The translations under genes were made by a program, and so were the position numbers. Positions 1 to 11,584 of a DNA stretch of 64,000 nt are shown piece after piece; positions within the stretch are counted from its first letter, which is position 1; the number at the start of each line of letters is the position of its first letter. This stretch comes from Ichthyophis bannanicus. Taxonomy: Eukaryota > Chordata > Amphibia > Gymnophiona > Ichthyophiidae. The notes under the pieces are model-generated. The model searched no databases. It was not told the origin of the DNA and saw only the letters and a list, made by a program, of their open reading frames with translations. The stretch lies in NCBI GenBank assembly GCA_033557465.1, contig CM066037.1, positions 206,707,156 to 206,771,155 on the forward strand. The letters run 5' to 3'.

Positions 1-81
1 CTAAAACAGGTTTCTAGAGGACAGTGGATTGCATGATCCAAGGCATCAAGGTTTTACCATAGGAAAATCTTGTCAGACAAA
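1..81 (+). mobile_element. LINE-B (CR1-like) reverse transcriptase scrap
   Basis: The forward translation contains QGFTIGKSCQTN, which matches the QHGFTKEQSCQTN stretch of the LINE-B copy at 12643-12990. This is the conserved block before the catalytic motifs of CR1-type reverse transcriptase. The fragment stops where a T-rich (TTTA)n run begins at 82, the 3' end of a reverse L2, so the L2 probably inserted here. The continuation of this LINE was not found. Confidence 0.6.
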
Positions 82-2745
82 TTTATTTATTTATTTAACT
101 GTTTTTACATTCTGCTTTATCAGCACATCAAAGCAGTTTACATGCCAAGTGAACACAACTCAACTCAAGTTATACGGAACGTGTTAGAATGACCAAGACA
201 CAATTTATTTAGACAGATTTGTATACCACCTTATCCTTCAATCAAAGTGGTCACAACACAATTGGAGGGATACATTTAACAGGAGGGGATATGACTCACA
301 TACGTAAATACTGTGTTTGTAGGTCTAAATGGGAGTGGGTAGTTAGGGCCAGGTGGTGTAAGTAGCTGTTGATTCAATTGGGTGATACCAAGTGGTGGGC
401 ACTTAAAGTGGTTGCTCATAGGCCTCAGTAAAGAGGAGTCTTGAGTGCCTTGTGGAAGTCTTTGGTGTCGTATAGGGTCCTTAAGTCCATAGGGAGGGAA
501 TGGGGTGAAACAGGGTAATTAACTGGGGAGAAAGTAAATATGGGTTGAGGGAACAAGGGACAGCAAGGTGAACTATATACAAATATGTATGCTAAGCTAA
601 GACAAAGGAATGATGGGAGAGAAGGTAAAGGTTAGTGACAAAGCTTGAATAATCCAGGATGGCTGGTGGTGCAGGGTGGTCTGGTTATCTGTTTTGTGTG
701 ATGTTTGCCCCAAAGTATTTGATGAATAGGTATGTTTTCAACTTCCTACAGAATTCTTAGAGGTCATGTGTAACCTGGATGGTGTCTAGCAGCGCATTCC
801 ATAGGCTTGGGGCATAGTAGGAGACTGCCCTATTTGATGAAGAGCTCTTCCTGTTAGATGTTGGTATGATTAGGATGAATTGTGTATTGGCTCTTCGTAG
901 TCTGTCATCTGGTGTCTTCTGGATAAGTGACTGTAAGAATGCCAAAGAAAGGTTGTTGTATGCTTTAAATATGGTGAACAGAGCCTTCTATTTGATACGG
1001 GAGGTGATGGAAGCCAGTGCAGGGCTTTGAGGGCTGGGGTTATGTGATCATATGCAGATGCTCCATGCAGGATACAGGCGGCAGTGTTCTGTGCAAGTTG
1101 TAGGGGATGTATGGCATAGCCCAGTAGGCCCTGAAGGATGATGTTCCAGTAGTCCAGTTGGGGGAGCACCAGGGCCTGGAAGACTGTGGAAGTCATTGGT
1201 GTCGAGTAAGGGCCACAGGCGCTGGACTGTCTTAATCTTGTGGCATGGAATCCAACAGAGAGCAGATCACACCCACACGGGAGCAAGAAACGCAAAGGAA
1301 GCAGGCGTGTGGACAGTGAACCAGGCGCTTTATTGATAAAACAATCCCTACACATGTCGGTCACACGGGCCTTCTTCAGGAGATGCAAAACCTGGTTCAA
1401 GTAAAAGCTCTATGTAGTGCACCACTGTCAACAAACCACTGTATTTCAATGAACAATGAATGAGTAGCCATTTTAGGTTTGTTCGCACCAGTGATTTGAC
1501 TTGCAGGTATGCTACTGGGGTCTTTATGTGTGATAGTTGGATGAAGGTTGTGTCCCTGGTGACATGGAGAATCTCAGTCTTTTTGTGGTCACAGTTAGGT
1601 TGTGTCTCGCTAACCATTGCATGATGGCTGAAAAGCAGTTGATGATGACGATGTATACAGGCTGCAGGGTGGAGAATAGTATGTACATCATGATATCGTC
1701 TGCATATATATGATAAAGCACGTTGTGGAATTTCATAATTGAGCAGATGGACTGAACGTAAATAACGAAGAGGAGGGAAGAATGAGCAGATCCTTGGGTA
1801 CCCCTTGTTGAAGTTCGAACGGGGCTGAAGTGCGGCCAGCTGTTTGGATCTGTTGTTGTTCAAGTAGGACGTGAACCACTTGAGCATTATGCTTCCTAGC
1901 CATATTGCCTGCAAGTGGTGAAGTAGTGCTTCGTGAGGAACAGAATCAAAGGCCGCTGTGATGTCCAGGAACATCAGGATGAAGCCATGATGAGGTTTCT
2001 GGATAACTCGTGTTAGGTTGTCCATGAGAGCTGTGAGGAGGGTTTCAACGCCATGAAAGGGGTCTAAAGCCATTCTGCTGTAGGTCTAGGAGTGTGTGCA
2101 TATTGACATGGTCCTGGAGTTGTCGCTGTGCCACCTTTTCGATGATCTTTGCAAGGAATGGCAGGCTGGAGATTGGGCGATATGAACTTAGGGTGTTTGG
2201 GTCCAGTTTGATGATGTTGATTATTGGACGGCCGGAGGCAGACTTCAGGGTGGTGGTCATGTATCCCTGTGTAAGTGAGAGTTGGGTGATCCTAAGTAAT
2301 ATGGGGGTGAGTTTAGTGCGAGCAATTTTTATTCAGCTCACTGGGCTTGGATCTAGTGGGGAGGTGATAGTGTTTAGGTTTGAGATGATGTTCTCTAGTT
2401 GTTCTGGGGATACTAGATGGAAGGTGAGCCATGCAGGAGTAGGTGTGCTGTGATTGAGTGTGAGAACGTCAGGGGTCCGAGTGTTGTTCTGTAGAGCAGC
2501 CTTGGTCTGAAAGTGACTGGCTAGTATCTGGGGGCAAGGCCTTGTGGCTAGGGTTCTGGGTGGGGCTTCTTAGTAGTGACTTGTCTGTTCTGAATAGTTC
2601 TCTGGGATGGTTTAAGGAAGCTTGGATGATGGAGTGGAATTCCCTTTTAGCTCTTTTGACCATGTGTTGGTATTCACGTAGTTTTGACATGAAGTTGTCC
2701 TGGTCAGGTTTGGTTCTGGAGTGTCGCCATCTTCTTTAAAGCTGA
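82..2745 (-). mobile_element. L2-type LINE, degenerate, reverse strand
   Basis: This is a non-LTR retrotransposon on the reverse strand. Its 3' end is the (TTTA)n run at 82. Pieces, in element order, are the endonuclease-RT linker (2469-2690), the RT fingers with YRPISSLPFLAKIIEKV (2045-2260), the palm with FLDITAAFDSVPHEALLHHL (1348-2073), a frame-shifted catalytic IYADDIMMY (1524-1736) and the C-terminal LHWLP block (870-1400). The order and motifs are those of L2-clade RTs. Several frameshifts make it a pseudogene. A second tail-like sequence at 202-255 may mean two tails are joined. About 1255-1420 looks like an extra insertion. Confidence 0.8.
1255..1420 (-). other. Unidentified insert with polyadenylation signal
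   Basis: The L2 similarity seen on both sides is lost here. On the reverse strand the insert carries AATAAA (1329-1334), followed downstream by a GC-richer stretch, as at the 3' end of an LTR or a processed transcript. No coding sequence or target duplication was found and the borders are approximate. Confidence 0.25.
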
Positions 2746-3420
2746 AAAACAACGGGAAAACGTGCTTTAAAAAACTCGTGCTAGCCTGAAAACTCCTCCC
2801 CTTAATTAAAGGTAGAGCAAGTAGTGTTGTAGGGGCATTAGGAATATAAAAAAACTCTACACTATTGCAATTATTAAAAATGGAATAAAGGGGGATATAA
2901 ACAGTACATCCATATAGAAAAAATTGTTGGTTGAAAAAAATATGTATTTTTTGGCCAGTTGTGACTGGCTCAATTATTCTGTTCAAGGATTAAAGTCGGG
3001 GGAGAGTATGGGGGGGAAGGGGGAAAAAAGAAAGAGGGGGGAAGAGGGAGGAGAAAGGGGAGGGGGAGGTAAAGGAAAAGAGTGGAGGGGAAATGGGGTG
3101 GAAGGAGAGATAGGAAAAGGGGAGGAAAGTATTTAGGAATTTAAAAAAATTTGTGCACACTCCACACTATTACAAGTAGTAAAACAAAATAATTAAAAAT
3201 TGTGTGAAGATTATTAAACTGATATCATAGAACATTCAGTGTTTGAATCCCGTAAAAGAAAGGAATAAAAAAGTGAACAATAAAAAAAATATTTTGCCAA
3301 ATATGACTGGCCCAATTTTTCTGTTCAAAGGGTGGGGTGTAGAGTCTTTTATATTCCTAAAGCCCCTACAATACTACTTGCTCTACCTTTAATTAAGGGG
3401 AGGAGTTTTCAGGCTAGCAC
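2746..3420. repeat. Composite inverted and direct repeat
   Basis: An inverted repeat of about 80 bases joins 2779-2865 to 3339-3420 (both arms contain CCTTTAATTAAGGGG-like palindromic sequence ending at GCTAGC). Inside it, 2946-2988 is repeated directly at 3289-3331, and 2840-2885 resembles 3135-3185. Such mixed inverted and split direct repeats recall the ends of tyrosine-recombinase retrotransposons, and a reverse DIRS recombinase lies just to the right. It could instead be a foldback element. No protein is encoded. Confidence 0.45.
2998..3130 (+). repeat. Purine-rich G/A tract
   Basis: About 130 bases made almost only of G and A on the plus strand. The 70-codon open frame across it is a composition effect (Gly/Lys/Glu/Arg only) and not a gene. 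Confidence 0.8.
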
Positions 3421-3850
3421 CAATTTTGTAAAGCATGTACATGCGCGTTTCTCCTCAGTTTTTCCTGTGCCTGGCTGCAGTTTCAGGTTTATCTCCTGGT
3501 GGTTTAGCATCTTTATTCTTCTCATTTAGCTACACATTCTTATAAATCTCAGGTTTAAATACTCTTGCCTTATCTATATAAAGTTATAGCCTTTTTAAGT
3601 TGTTGTTAATTGGTTCTAAATATTTCTGTACAATGTATCAACAGTTTTTTAGTTACAACGGCAAGTTCAACTGACTCATTTTCTCTCCTATATATTTTTT
3701 GAATGGCTTTCTCTACAGATGGATGTTATTTTTGACGTCTCTCCCCCCCCCCCCCTTCCTTTTTTTCTTCTTTTTGCGCCATGTATACAAAATGTTATCA
3801 TAAGCTTTTACTTTTAGTGGTACTTAGGTGGTCTTTTAGGTCATAGCAAC
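3421..3850. other. AT-rich spacer with a poly-C run
   Basis: No gene or recognised repeat. The start (CTCCTCAGTTTTTCC) loosely resembles the inner edge of the DIRS1 terminal repeat, so it may be part of a worn DIRS end. A run of about 14 C lies near 3743-3756. Confidence 0.4.
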
Positions 3851-4815
3851 CAATTAGTTCTAAAACATGCCAGAGTACTGTTAGCTATGGAAGCTGCCAT
3901 ACCTTGGGACATTGTGCGCCATGACATGGCATTCCAAACTAAGCCCAGCTTGAGCATAAGTGAAGGAGATGCAGTCTGCCACCCAAATAGAAAGGGTGCG
4001 TTTGGAGACTGTCACGCCCAGCCTATTGGGGTCAAAGGAGACAAAGAGCTGGGAGGAACAGTGGTGGGCTTTTGTTTGTTCTAGGTAGAAAGCCAGCGCT
4101 CTCTTACAATTCAAAGTATGGAGTGAGGCCTCTGTCCTTTTGGTGTAAGGCTTGAGACAAAACATGGGGAGTACCACTGAGTGGTTGAGATGGAAAGTGG
4201 AAACTACCTTAGACAGGAACTTAGGGTGAGTGCGAAGGACCACTCTATTCTTATAGAACTGGTGTACGGCGGTTGCACTACCAGTGCTTGCAACTCACTG
4301 ACTCTGCATGCAGAGGTGAGTACTATCAGAAAGATGACCTTTGAGGAAAGAAATTTAAGTGGACAGGAGACAAATGGTTTGAAAGGGGGAGTGAGCAGCT
4401 GTCCCAACTCTATGTTAAGGTCCACGCTATCAGCGGTGGTCGAATCAGAGGACGAGACAACAAAAGGCCTCTTATGAAGCACCCGACAAGTGGGTGAGCG
4501 GAGAGAGGCACCCGACAAGTGGGTGAGCGGAGAGAGGCTTATCAGCTATTGCATGATGATAAGCGGCTATAGCACTCAGGTGCACTCTCACAGGGTTGGA
4601 CTTAAGACCAGAGTTAGCGAGGTGGAGCAAGTAAGTGAGGATCACGTCTACTGGGCAGGGGAAAGGGTTCAGAGCCTTGTCTGCTCACCAGAGGAAGAAT
4701 TTGTGCCACTTGAAAGCATAGGTGCATATAGTAGAAGCCTTGCGAGACGCGCCTATGCAGATGTGCCTTATAAGGGAAATAATCCCTTCAGCAATAAGCT
4801 CAAAGAAGCAGTGAC
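3851..4815 (-). pseudogene. DIRS tyrosine recombinase fragment (DIRS4)
   Basis: Reverse-strand remains of a DIRS tyrosine recombinase, the enzyme that integrates the circular DNA copy of these elements. Visible blocks match the intact DIRS1 recombinase: YAFKWHKFF near the N terminus, LLTPPFKPF then LKFLSSKVIFLIVLTSACRVSEL (motif I, where DIRS1 has ARR and this copy CR), the VLRTHPKFLSKVVS block, LHTLNCKRALAFYLEQTKAH, and MAHNV before a frameshift at the HxxR motif. Similarity ends near 3851 just after that motif. A 29-base tandem duplication (4479-4536) lies inside. Its strand is opposite to the DIRS copy that follows, so it is a separate insertion or an inverted piece. Confidence 0.8.
4479..4536. 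repeat. 29-bp perfect tandem duplication
   Basis: The unit beginning GCACCCGACAAGTGGGTGAG occurs twice head to tail (4479-4507 and 4508-4536) inside the DIRS4 recombinase fragment. It is absent from the corresponding place in the other copies, so it arose after insertion. Confidence 0.85.
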
Positions 4816-5330
4816 TTAGTAAAAGACCAGTATTTCACACTTCAAACCTTATTTGCAGCCACCTCTGACCCAACTCCCTCTGCTTCTATGAGGTATTAAC
4901 TGGGTGTTGAGGAAACACTTTTATTCTCAGAAGAAGCATTATCTTCTGCCCCCTTAACCCTGGTAATAGGAACACCTCTCTCGTCCTAAATAGCCAAAGA
5001 CCCAGAAGCAAAGAGACAGCTACCCTTTTTATTGTTTATGGTGATCAACTTAATATCCTTGGGAATGAAGGCAATATGTAAAGTAAGAAATGAAGTCAGT
5101 CAGAACCTGAGATAGGTTTTGACTGGATCCAGGACATAGCCAGAATACCAGTATCCATACCAGAGAACCTTCCGATCAGAGAAGGACTGAGGTTTCTGGC
5201 ACAGTATAACCTCAAACTCATGGGTTCTCAATACATTAAGATTTTTGGAAACCTCACCACAATGCCTAATGAGATCCTCTTTGTAAAACTTTCAGCATCA
5301 GAAGGTACTTTTAAAGGGATTCTTTCTCTT
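4816..5330. other. Unassigned, probably worn DIRS sequence
   Basis: No clear gene. It sits between the reverse recombinase fragment and a forward DIRS reverse transcriptase, and it may be the decayed 5' part of the latter, but I could not align it convincingly. Confidence 0.3.
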
Positions 5331-5399
5331 GCAGGCTCATGTTGGCAAACCCATTCCACTAAAGGAAAGAAAGCTGAGTTTTAACCCAGTATTTGATGA

Positions 5400-7060
5400 G
5401 CTCTAAAAAAGGCAGGAGGATTCTATCCCAGATAAGCCTTGAGCAAGTTCCTAGTGAGCAGGGCCGGCCCAAGGGTTTCTGCTGCCTCAGATAGAAGCCC
5501 CAGCCGTGCTGCTCCCCCCCCCCCCCCCACATGCCATACCGCTCCGCCATGCTGATCACCCCCCTCCCCCCTGTGCTAAGCTGCATCGCTGCTCCTAGCT
5601 GCTGCTAATTCCGGTGGCAGGGTCAGGAGGGGCTTTGGCGATAGTGGCAGGCATGTGCTTTGGCACACATAACTTGCCACTTCTGAATCCTCTCAGACAC
5701 AACTTCGGGGGGATCGGAAGTGGCAGGCCATGTGTGCTGAAGCACATGGCCTGCCATGGGCTGCTGATGCCGAGCTGAGCCTAGCTGCCCCCCTGCCCGA
5801 CATTGCTACTGAAATCACTAGGAGAGGGTGGCAGGCCATGTGTGCCGAAGCACATGACCTGCTGCCCACAGATCTCTGTCACCCTAGGTGTCTGCCTAGT
5901 GGATGTTGCAGCCCTGCTGGTGAGTGAAAAGCTCAAGATATTTTCCCTGGGCACCTTATTCCCCTTTCTTTGCAAAGGAGACTCACTTTGCTCACTGGAA
6001 GTCTCCCAAATATGTAATAAAAGAACACTGCCTTCAGTATTACACCCTGCCATTCAGCCTAGTGCCTGCTTCATGAGTTTTCACAAAATTCTTTGCCATG
6101 GTGGTAGTATACATATGCACTCTAGGGGTAAATGAACTTTCCCTGTCTAGATTGTTGATTGGTCAAGAGCACATTTCAGAAAGATGCCACAGAATTAATT
6201 CGCACAACCATCGAGATGTTGGTCACCAGGCTTGTTCATGAATTATCTCAAATCCCACTTGCATCCATTACTTCATTTGGAATTGATAGGAACTCTACTG
6301 GACATAGCTCAGGCAAAAGCATTTCTCCCACAAGAAAGTATTACCAACCTGATGTCCATCATGGATGGAAAAACAAATGGGTCAGCAGACATCAGCATGG
6401 CACATATTGAGAACGATGGGTCATAAGGCCTTAACAGTTAATATAACTCTATTGGCACACTTGTTTGAGAGGCAAGCCTAATGGGCCCTATGTTCTTAAT
6501 AGGATGAGAACTTGGGGATTTCCTGTCCTGGTGGCTGATCCAACGGACAAGGGTGTTTCATTCCAAATACCGCAAAAGCAAATTGTCCTCACAATGGATG
6601 CATCCAACCTAGGACAGAGTGCCCATGTAGATGACCTCCACACCCAGGGCCTTTGTTCTGTTCAGGAAAAATTAAAGTAAATGCACTTCTGAGAACTAAG
6701 GGCAATCTGGAATGATAATAAAGGCTTTCATAGATTGGTTGACTACAAAATTATCTTAGTCCAAATAAACAATTGGGGAGTCATATATTACCTGAACAAT
6801 CGGGAAGAAACAGACTTGTCTCTCATGTCAGAAAGCTGTCAAAATGTGGAGCTGTACCCCATCTCTCATGAGATAACCTTTGGGGCCACATACCTAGTAG
6901 CAGCGACAATATTCTAGCAGACATCCAAAGATTTTCCACCTGTGGGGAGCATTTGTGGTGGTTCTCTGAATCTCCTTTAAACAGGGAGGTCCTTCAGTTC
7001 TTTTCCAGGATAAGGAATTCACTGCAGACTGGCCGTGGATGCCTTCCTGCTAAATTTGGG
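5400..7060 (+). pseudogene. DIRS5 reverse transcriptase / RNase H remnant
   Basis: Broken pieces follow the order of the intact DIRS1 enzyme. KKAGGFYP and SKFLVS lie just left of the hAT insert. KLKIFSLGTLFPFLCKGDSL, equivalent to KFKMLSLSILLPYLQGQDWL in DIRS1, follows directly after it. Then come ELIGTLLDIAQAKAFLPQE (6232-6426), the RNase H stretch VLTMDASNLGQSAHVDDLHT (6465-6680) and VDAFLLNLGEGFLYA near 7038-7080. The catalytic YxDD block is not recognisable. Many stops and frameshifts rule out function. Confidence 0.75.
5459..5916. mobile_element. Small non-autonomous hAT element with 8-bp target duplication
   Basis: Termini are CAGGGCCGGCCC on the left and GCAGCCCTG on the right. The flanks carry an 8-base duplication, ctagtgag (5451-5458) and ctggtgag (5917-5924), with one mismatch. 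Eight-base duplications and CAGGG-type ends are the mark of the hAT superfamily. Removing the element and one duplication rejoins the DIRS5 RT frame as KFLVSEKLK. It has no transposase and contains a poly-C run (about 5513-5529). A longer relative lies at 8526-11988. Confidence 0.8.
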
Positions 7061-7329
7061 GGAGGGATTTCTGTATGCATAGTCTCCAATTCTTCTAGTA
7101 GTGAAGATTCTGCTGAAATGCAGAAGAGACAGAGATGATCCTCTTGGCTCCTTACTGGCCAAGACAGATAGGTTGAGGACTTCCTCAACTTTGGTGATGT
7201 AGAATCAGAGAATCTGTTTACCTCTCAACATCAGGTCTCTGGTTCTCACAGTATGGACGTTGAGAAAGGTAACCTTATTTCCATGAATCTACCTGAAAAT
7301 AGTTCTCATATCCTTCTGGCTTCTAGAAG

Positions 7330-7716
7330 AGACTTCATTAAAATGTCCTATGTTTTTAAATGGAGGCAGTTTGTTGTCTGGCATAACAGAAAGCCCTAGA
7401 CCCTTTTTCCTATTACATCCAAATTGCTTGAATGTCTTCTATATCTCTGTATCAGGTATGCAGGCCAGCTCGATCGGGGTTCACCTTAGCACAGTTGTGA
7501 CTTATCACCATATAGAAGCTAAATCCCCATCTCTCTGCACCTTTAAGTCCAATTCATGCAGGGGTTGCTTCTATTGTAGCCTCCCATTAAGCCCCCAGCT
7601 ATGCCTTACAACCTCAGAATGTTAATGACCCAGTTGATGAGACCTCCCTTTGAGCCTCTAGATTCCAAGTGCCTGACCTACCAGGTCTTATTTTTTATGA
7701 CTGCCATCTCAACATA
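7330..7716 (+). pseudogene. DIRS5 tyrosine recombinase, N-terminal part
   Basis: MSYVFKWRQFVVWHNRKP corresponds to RSYAFKWKRFSIWCAQQG in DIRS1, and MTQLMRPPFEPLDSKCLTYQ corresponds to LGQLMKPPFEPMFSTSLKF. The frame breaks at the serine before the catalytic arginine, where LINE-B has inserted, and continues at 13439. Confidence 0.75.
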
Positions 7717-9956
7717 GTAACATAGTATATGACGGCAGATAAAGACCAGTATGGTCCATCTAGTCTGCCCAGCAAGGCGGCAAGAGTAGGTGCAGCTGCC
7801 ACTCCATGCAGGTCATCCCTCCCCTTGCCTTTGTTTAGGGGTGTACCCACCGCTCCGTGTAGGTCATCCCTATCTGATGAGATTTAAGAGATAGTTATGT
7901 TTATTTTGATTTTGTCCTGTTGCTATAAAGGGATCCACTGTGTCTGACCCATGGCATTTTGAATTCTGTCACTGTATTTGCCCCCACCACTTCCATTGGA
8001 AGAGCATTCCAAGCATCCACCACCCTTTCAGTGGAAAACGTATTTCCTGACATTGCCTTTCAGTTTATCCTCTTCCAGCTTCGTGTTATGCCCTCTTGTT
8101 TTACAGCTTCCCCATCTTTGGAAGATGTTTGTTTGTTCATTAATACTCTTTAAGTATTTAAAGGTCTGAATCATATCTCCCATCCCTCCTCTCCTCCAGA
8201 GTGTACATATTTAGGTCTTCAAGTCTCTTCTCATAAGTCTTCTGATGCAGGCTCCAAATCATTTTGCTCGCCTTCCTCTGACTCATTTCCAGTCTTTTTA
8301 TATCCTTTGCAAAATATGGTGTCCAAAACTGAACACAATAGTCCAAGTGAGGCCTCACCAGCGACTTGTACAGTGGCATTAGTACCTCTTCCTTTCTGCT
8401 GGTAATTCTTCTTTGCATGCAACTCAGCATCCTTCTGGCTTTTGTCACCAACTTGTCGCACTGTTTTGCCACCTTGAGATCCTGAGAAACAATCACTCCG
8501 AGGCCCTTCTCCTGGTCCGTGCACATAGTGGTGGTTCAAGACAATCTGCTGCCTGAGGCGAGAGATGGGCTGGCACGCCCCCCCCCCCCCCTCCACGGCA
8601 GCCAAAATGGAGGGGCAGCCTCAGAGCTCTAGTCGGGGAACAGATGGACCCCTCACTCAGGACACTGATCAGGTGGTTTTCCCAAGAATAAAGAAAGCAA
8701 TATGTTTCCAAGCTACATAATTAAAAAAAAAAACCTTTGCAATGATGTTTATATGCAGCAAAAATTGTAGCAGTTTTATTATCTAGTCTGGGAATCTAAT
8801 ATAAAACATAGTAAATCCTGACACTATACACTGAACCTGCGCGAGTTTTAATGTAAATAAATATTCTGCAAAAGGCTCGGAGATGCAAGATGATCACATA
8901 CCAAGGAGCAAAATCAAAAAGCAAGAACTACTCACTGCCTCAGTTTTCATCTACCATTCTCTTCCTCTCCTCCTTTTACCATCCCTAGCCCTTTCCCTGA
9001 CATTCATTCCCTCCCTGGCCCCCAGCTCATTCTTCAATCACTCACCATCAACCCAGCTACATTTCTAAAATCATAAACCATACCCCCTTTCCCCACAACC
9101 TCCTTTCATCGATCCATCCGTTTTTACATCTCTTACCCTCTCTCTAGTCTTCTAGATCATTCACATCAGGTCTCAATCTCCCCCAAACCTTTTTCCCTAT
9201 TCTCTTACTCCCATCCCACACCCTCCCTCATATCTATCAGTTACTAGGGGCTGTCATCTCCAAATTCCTACTCTGTCTATTGAGTCCCTATTATCTCCTA
9301 TCTACTGTAGTTCCTTGCTCTGCTTCCCACTCTGTCCTTCTCCTCTTCCTTTCCCTAATCTATCCCTCCAAAGGATTAGTAATTCCCCTTCTTTCCTTAT
9401 TCCCCCCCCCCCCCAAAGTCTGTCATCCCCCTTCCCTAAATCCCTGTGTGCAGCAGAGCACTTCAGTGATGTATGCATGTTTGGGGACAAGGTAAGTGGA
9501 ATCCAGTCTCACATTGCCTGCAGCAGTGGTGGGGGAAGGGGGGAATGGGGTTTGAGCTGCTCTCTAGTTGCTTGCACTGCCCAGAGGTCAGTTATGGAGG
9601 GGAGCAGAGAAAGAGTTGGAGGGAGCCAGTGCCTAATTTCTTCCCAGCAACAAACAGAATGTAAGGCCCAAGAGCCGTGGGCTAACACCCACAAGGAAGT
9701 GGAGTACAGCAACCTGGAGCTACTACTGCAGGCTCCATTCACTGTTAATCTGATCCAGTCTTGTATCGGGAGATGCTCATCAAACAAAGTCTTGTTACTT
9801 TGCTTTACTTTTTAGTTGTCTTTTCTTCCACTCATGCTTTCGCCATCCTAATTTCCCCAGCTCTTTTAGCTTTACGAGATATTTTCTCTTTTGCTCCTCT
9901 ATGTGATGATCTCATTTTTTGAATGCTAATCTTTCTGTCATTGACTTTGCATTCAT

Positions 9957-10335
9957 TTAACGTAGAAACAGAAAATGACATGAGAAAGAGGCTATATAGC
10001 CTATCCAGTCTGCCCATTCATACCAAATACTAAGCTCTACAATCCCTCCTCTATCTTAGAAAGCCTCTGTGCTTGTCCCATTCTTCCTTGAATTCACATA
10101 CAATCCTCATCTCTGCCACCTCTGCTGTTCCAATGTATCCACCACCATTTCCATAAAGAAACATTTCCATAGGAGTACTCTTAGTCTATCCCCTTTCACT
10201 TTCATCTTATGCTCCTCGTCCCACCTTCCAATTGGAGGTATTTAAATGCCTCTATTATATCTCCTCTCGTATGCCTTTCTTCCAGACATACTGAGGTCTT
10301 TATGTCTGTACCATATGTGGACGTCTATTATAAAA
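9957..10335 (-). mobile_element. CR1-like LINE 3' tail
   Basis: The reverse-strand sequence follows the LINE-B 3' part (compare 7717-8160), including the stretch TATCCAGTCTGCCCATTCAT and the block that in LINE-B encodes the end of RT. It is too worn to give an ORF and lies inside the hAT element. Confidence 0.6.
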
Positions 10336-10437
10336 TACCTTAATCTGCGCGCACACGTGTATAAAGCATGTGTGATCATTTAAATCTGCCCGCTAGTAGA
10401 CGTAAGTGATTGTGTCTACATTTAAGGCCACCTACAC

Positions 10438-10700
10438 TGCTATTTTATAAAGACAAGTCGATGCCTACTTGTTTTTATAGAACACCACCTGCCCATGGTG
10501 TCCTATTATAAAAGTACCCTCTGAGAGGGTAAGAATAGGGCACTACTACTATTAATCATTTATATAGCATTACAAGGCACATGCAGTGCTATACAGGCTG
10601 ATATAAAGACAGTCCCTTCCTTGATTAAGGCAGGCAGAACACACGTATTTTCAGCCTATTTTATAAAGACAAGCTGATATCTACTTGTCTTTATAAGAAA
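10438..10700. repeat. Repeated short hairpin
   Basis: TTTTATAAAGACAAG followed within about 15 bases by its imperfect complement CTTGTTTTTATAG occurs near 10442-10480 and again near 10658-10695. The L2 tail at 10540-10735 overlaps the second copy, so the exact parentage is unclear. Confidence 0.45.
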
Positions 10701-10735
10701 CTAGTGTAAGTGGCAGAGATCACACCTTAAGATAG
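10540..10735 (-). mobile_element. L2-type 3' tail
   Basis: ACTACTACTATTAATCATTT followed by TATAGCATTACAAGGCACAT is the same tail that begins the longer L2 copy at 44101. Only the tail is present. Confidence 0.5.
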
Positions 10736-10800
10736 AGCAAGTATAAATGAAAGCTCATAAAGTTTGTAAGGGCACAAATAAATTAAAGTATTTTACAATC

Positions 10801-11059
10801 TGTTCCAGGAATACCTCCGACCAGAAACAAACATCCATCACTGACTACCCCTCCAGACCTTCTAACATACCCACAGATCTACCTACTAAGAGACTGATGT
10901 CCATTTTTTAAGTCCTTAATGTCTGTTCAGATCATTAATGTTGGCCTTCCCGGTGACAGCCCCTCCACCCTAAGAATTGATTACTGTCCCCCACCCCTTT
11001 GATGTTAAACCGCTCTGACCCGGTGAAAAGCGTGATATAAATACAGTTAAATAAATAAA
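10801..11059 (+). mobile_element. L2 3' tail with perfect 9-bp target duplication
   Basis: A 259-base L2 3' fragment ending in (AAAT)n. It is flanked by a perfect direct repeat, tttacaatc, at 10792-10800 and 11060-11068. The 3' tail (ACCGCTCTGACCCGGTGAAA) is shared with the reverse L2 at 37379 and with the SINE at 51606. This is a 5'-truncated LINE insertion. Confidence 0.85.
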
Positions 11060-11584
11060 TTTACAATCAATGTGAATTCTTCTTATCCCTGCCCAGACCA
11101 CCCTCCCCACCCCTCACTTATTGGCAAAGTACCCATCCTTCATGTCAAAGTGCGCACTTTTATGCCTGTCAGTATTTTATAAGAGGCCATTAAGGTGTGT
11201 AAACTGCCACATACCCCTCCTAAAAGCCCACTTTTCCATAGGGCATCTAGGGCAGTGAAATTTCGCAACATACTTGATTAAATACATGTAAGGCTACAGA
11301 AACAAGGAATGCATTTAGTGGCACAAACGAACAGCCACTTTACAAAAAACAGGTTCCAGAGCAGCATCATTAACAGATTTTGTAAAACAGTACATCCAAG
11401 GGGAGCCAATGAAAAAGGCAGGCTCCAAAACTCACATTCTTTGCATCTTGAGGTGTTTTTTGAACACCAGATCAGCGAGTACAGTTCTGCCTCAGTCTCT
11501 CCTCCACAGCCCAGATCCAAACCAGCAGTTAGCTGACGGTTATGCATAACTTGGAGCAGGTCTGGGGGATCGTCCTCCGGCAGC
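11060..11584. other. hAT interior, nothing recognised
   Basis: Unassigned interior of the 8526-11988 hAT element. Short open frames here have no recognisable motif. Confidence 0.4.

Noticed and set aside
2924..3136. 70-codon Gly/Lys/Glu frame
   Set aside because: Translation of a G/A-only tract, a composition artefact.
9280..9815. Ser/Pro-rich frame of 166 codons in the hAT interior
   Set aside because: C/T-rich sequence gives long Ser/Pro/Leu frames by chance. No transposase motif and no start context.
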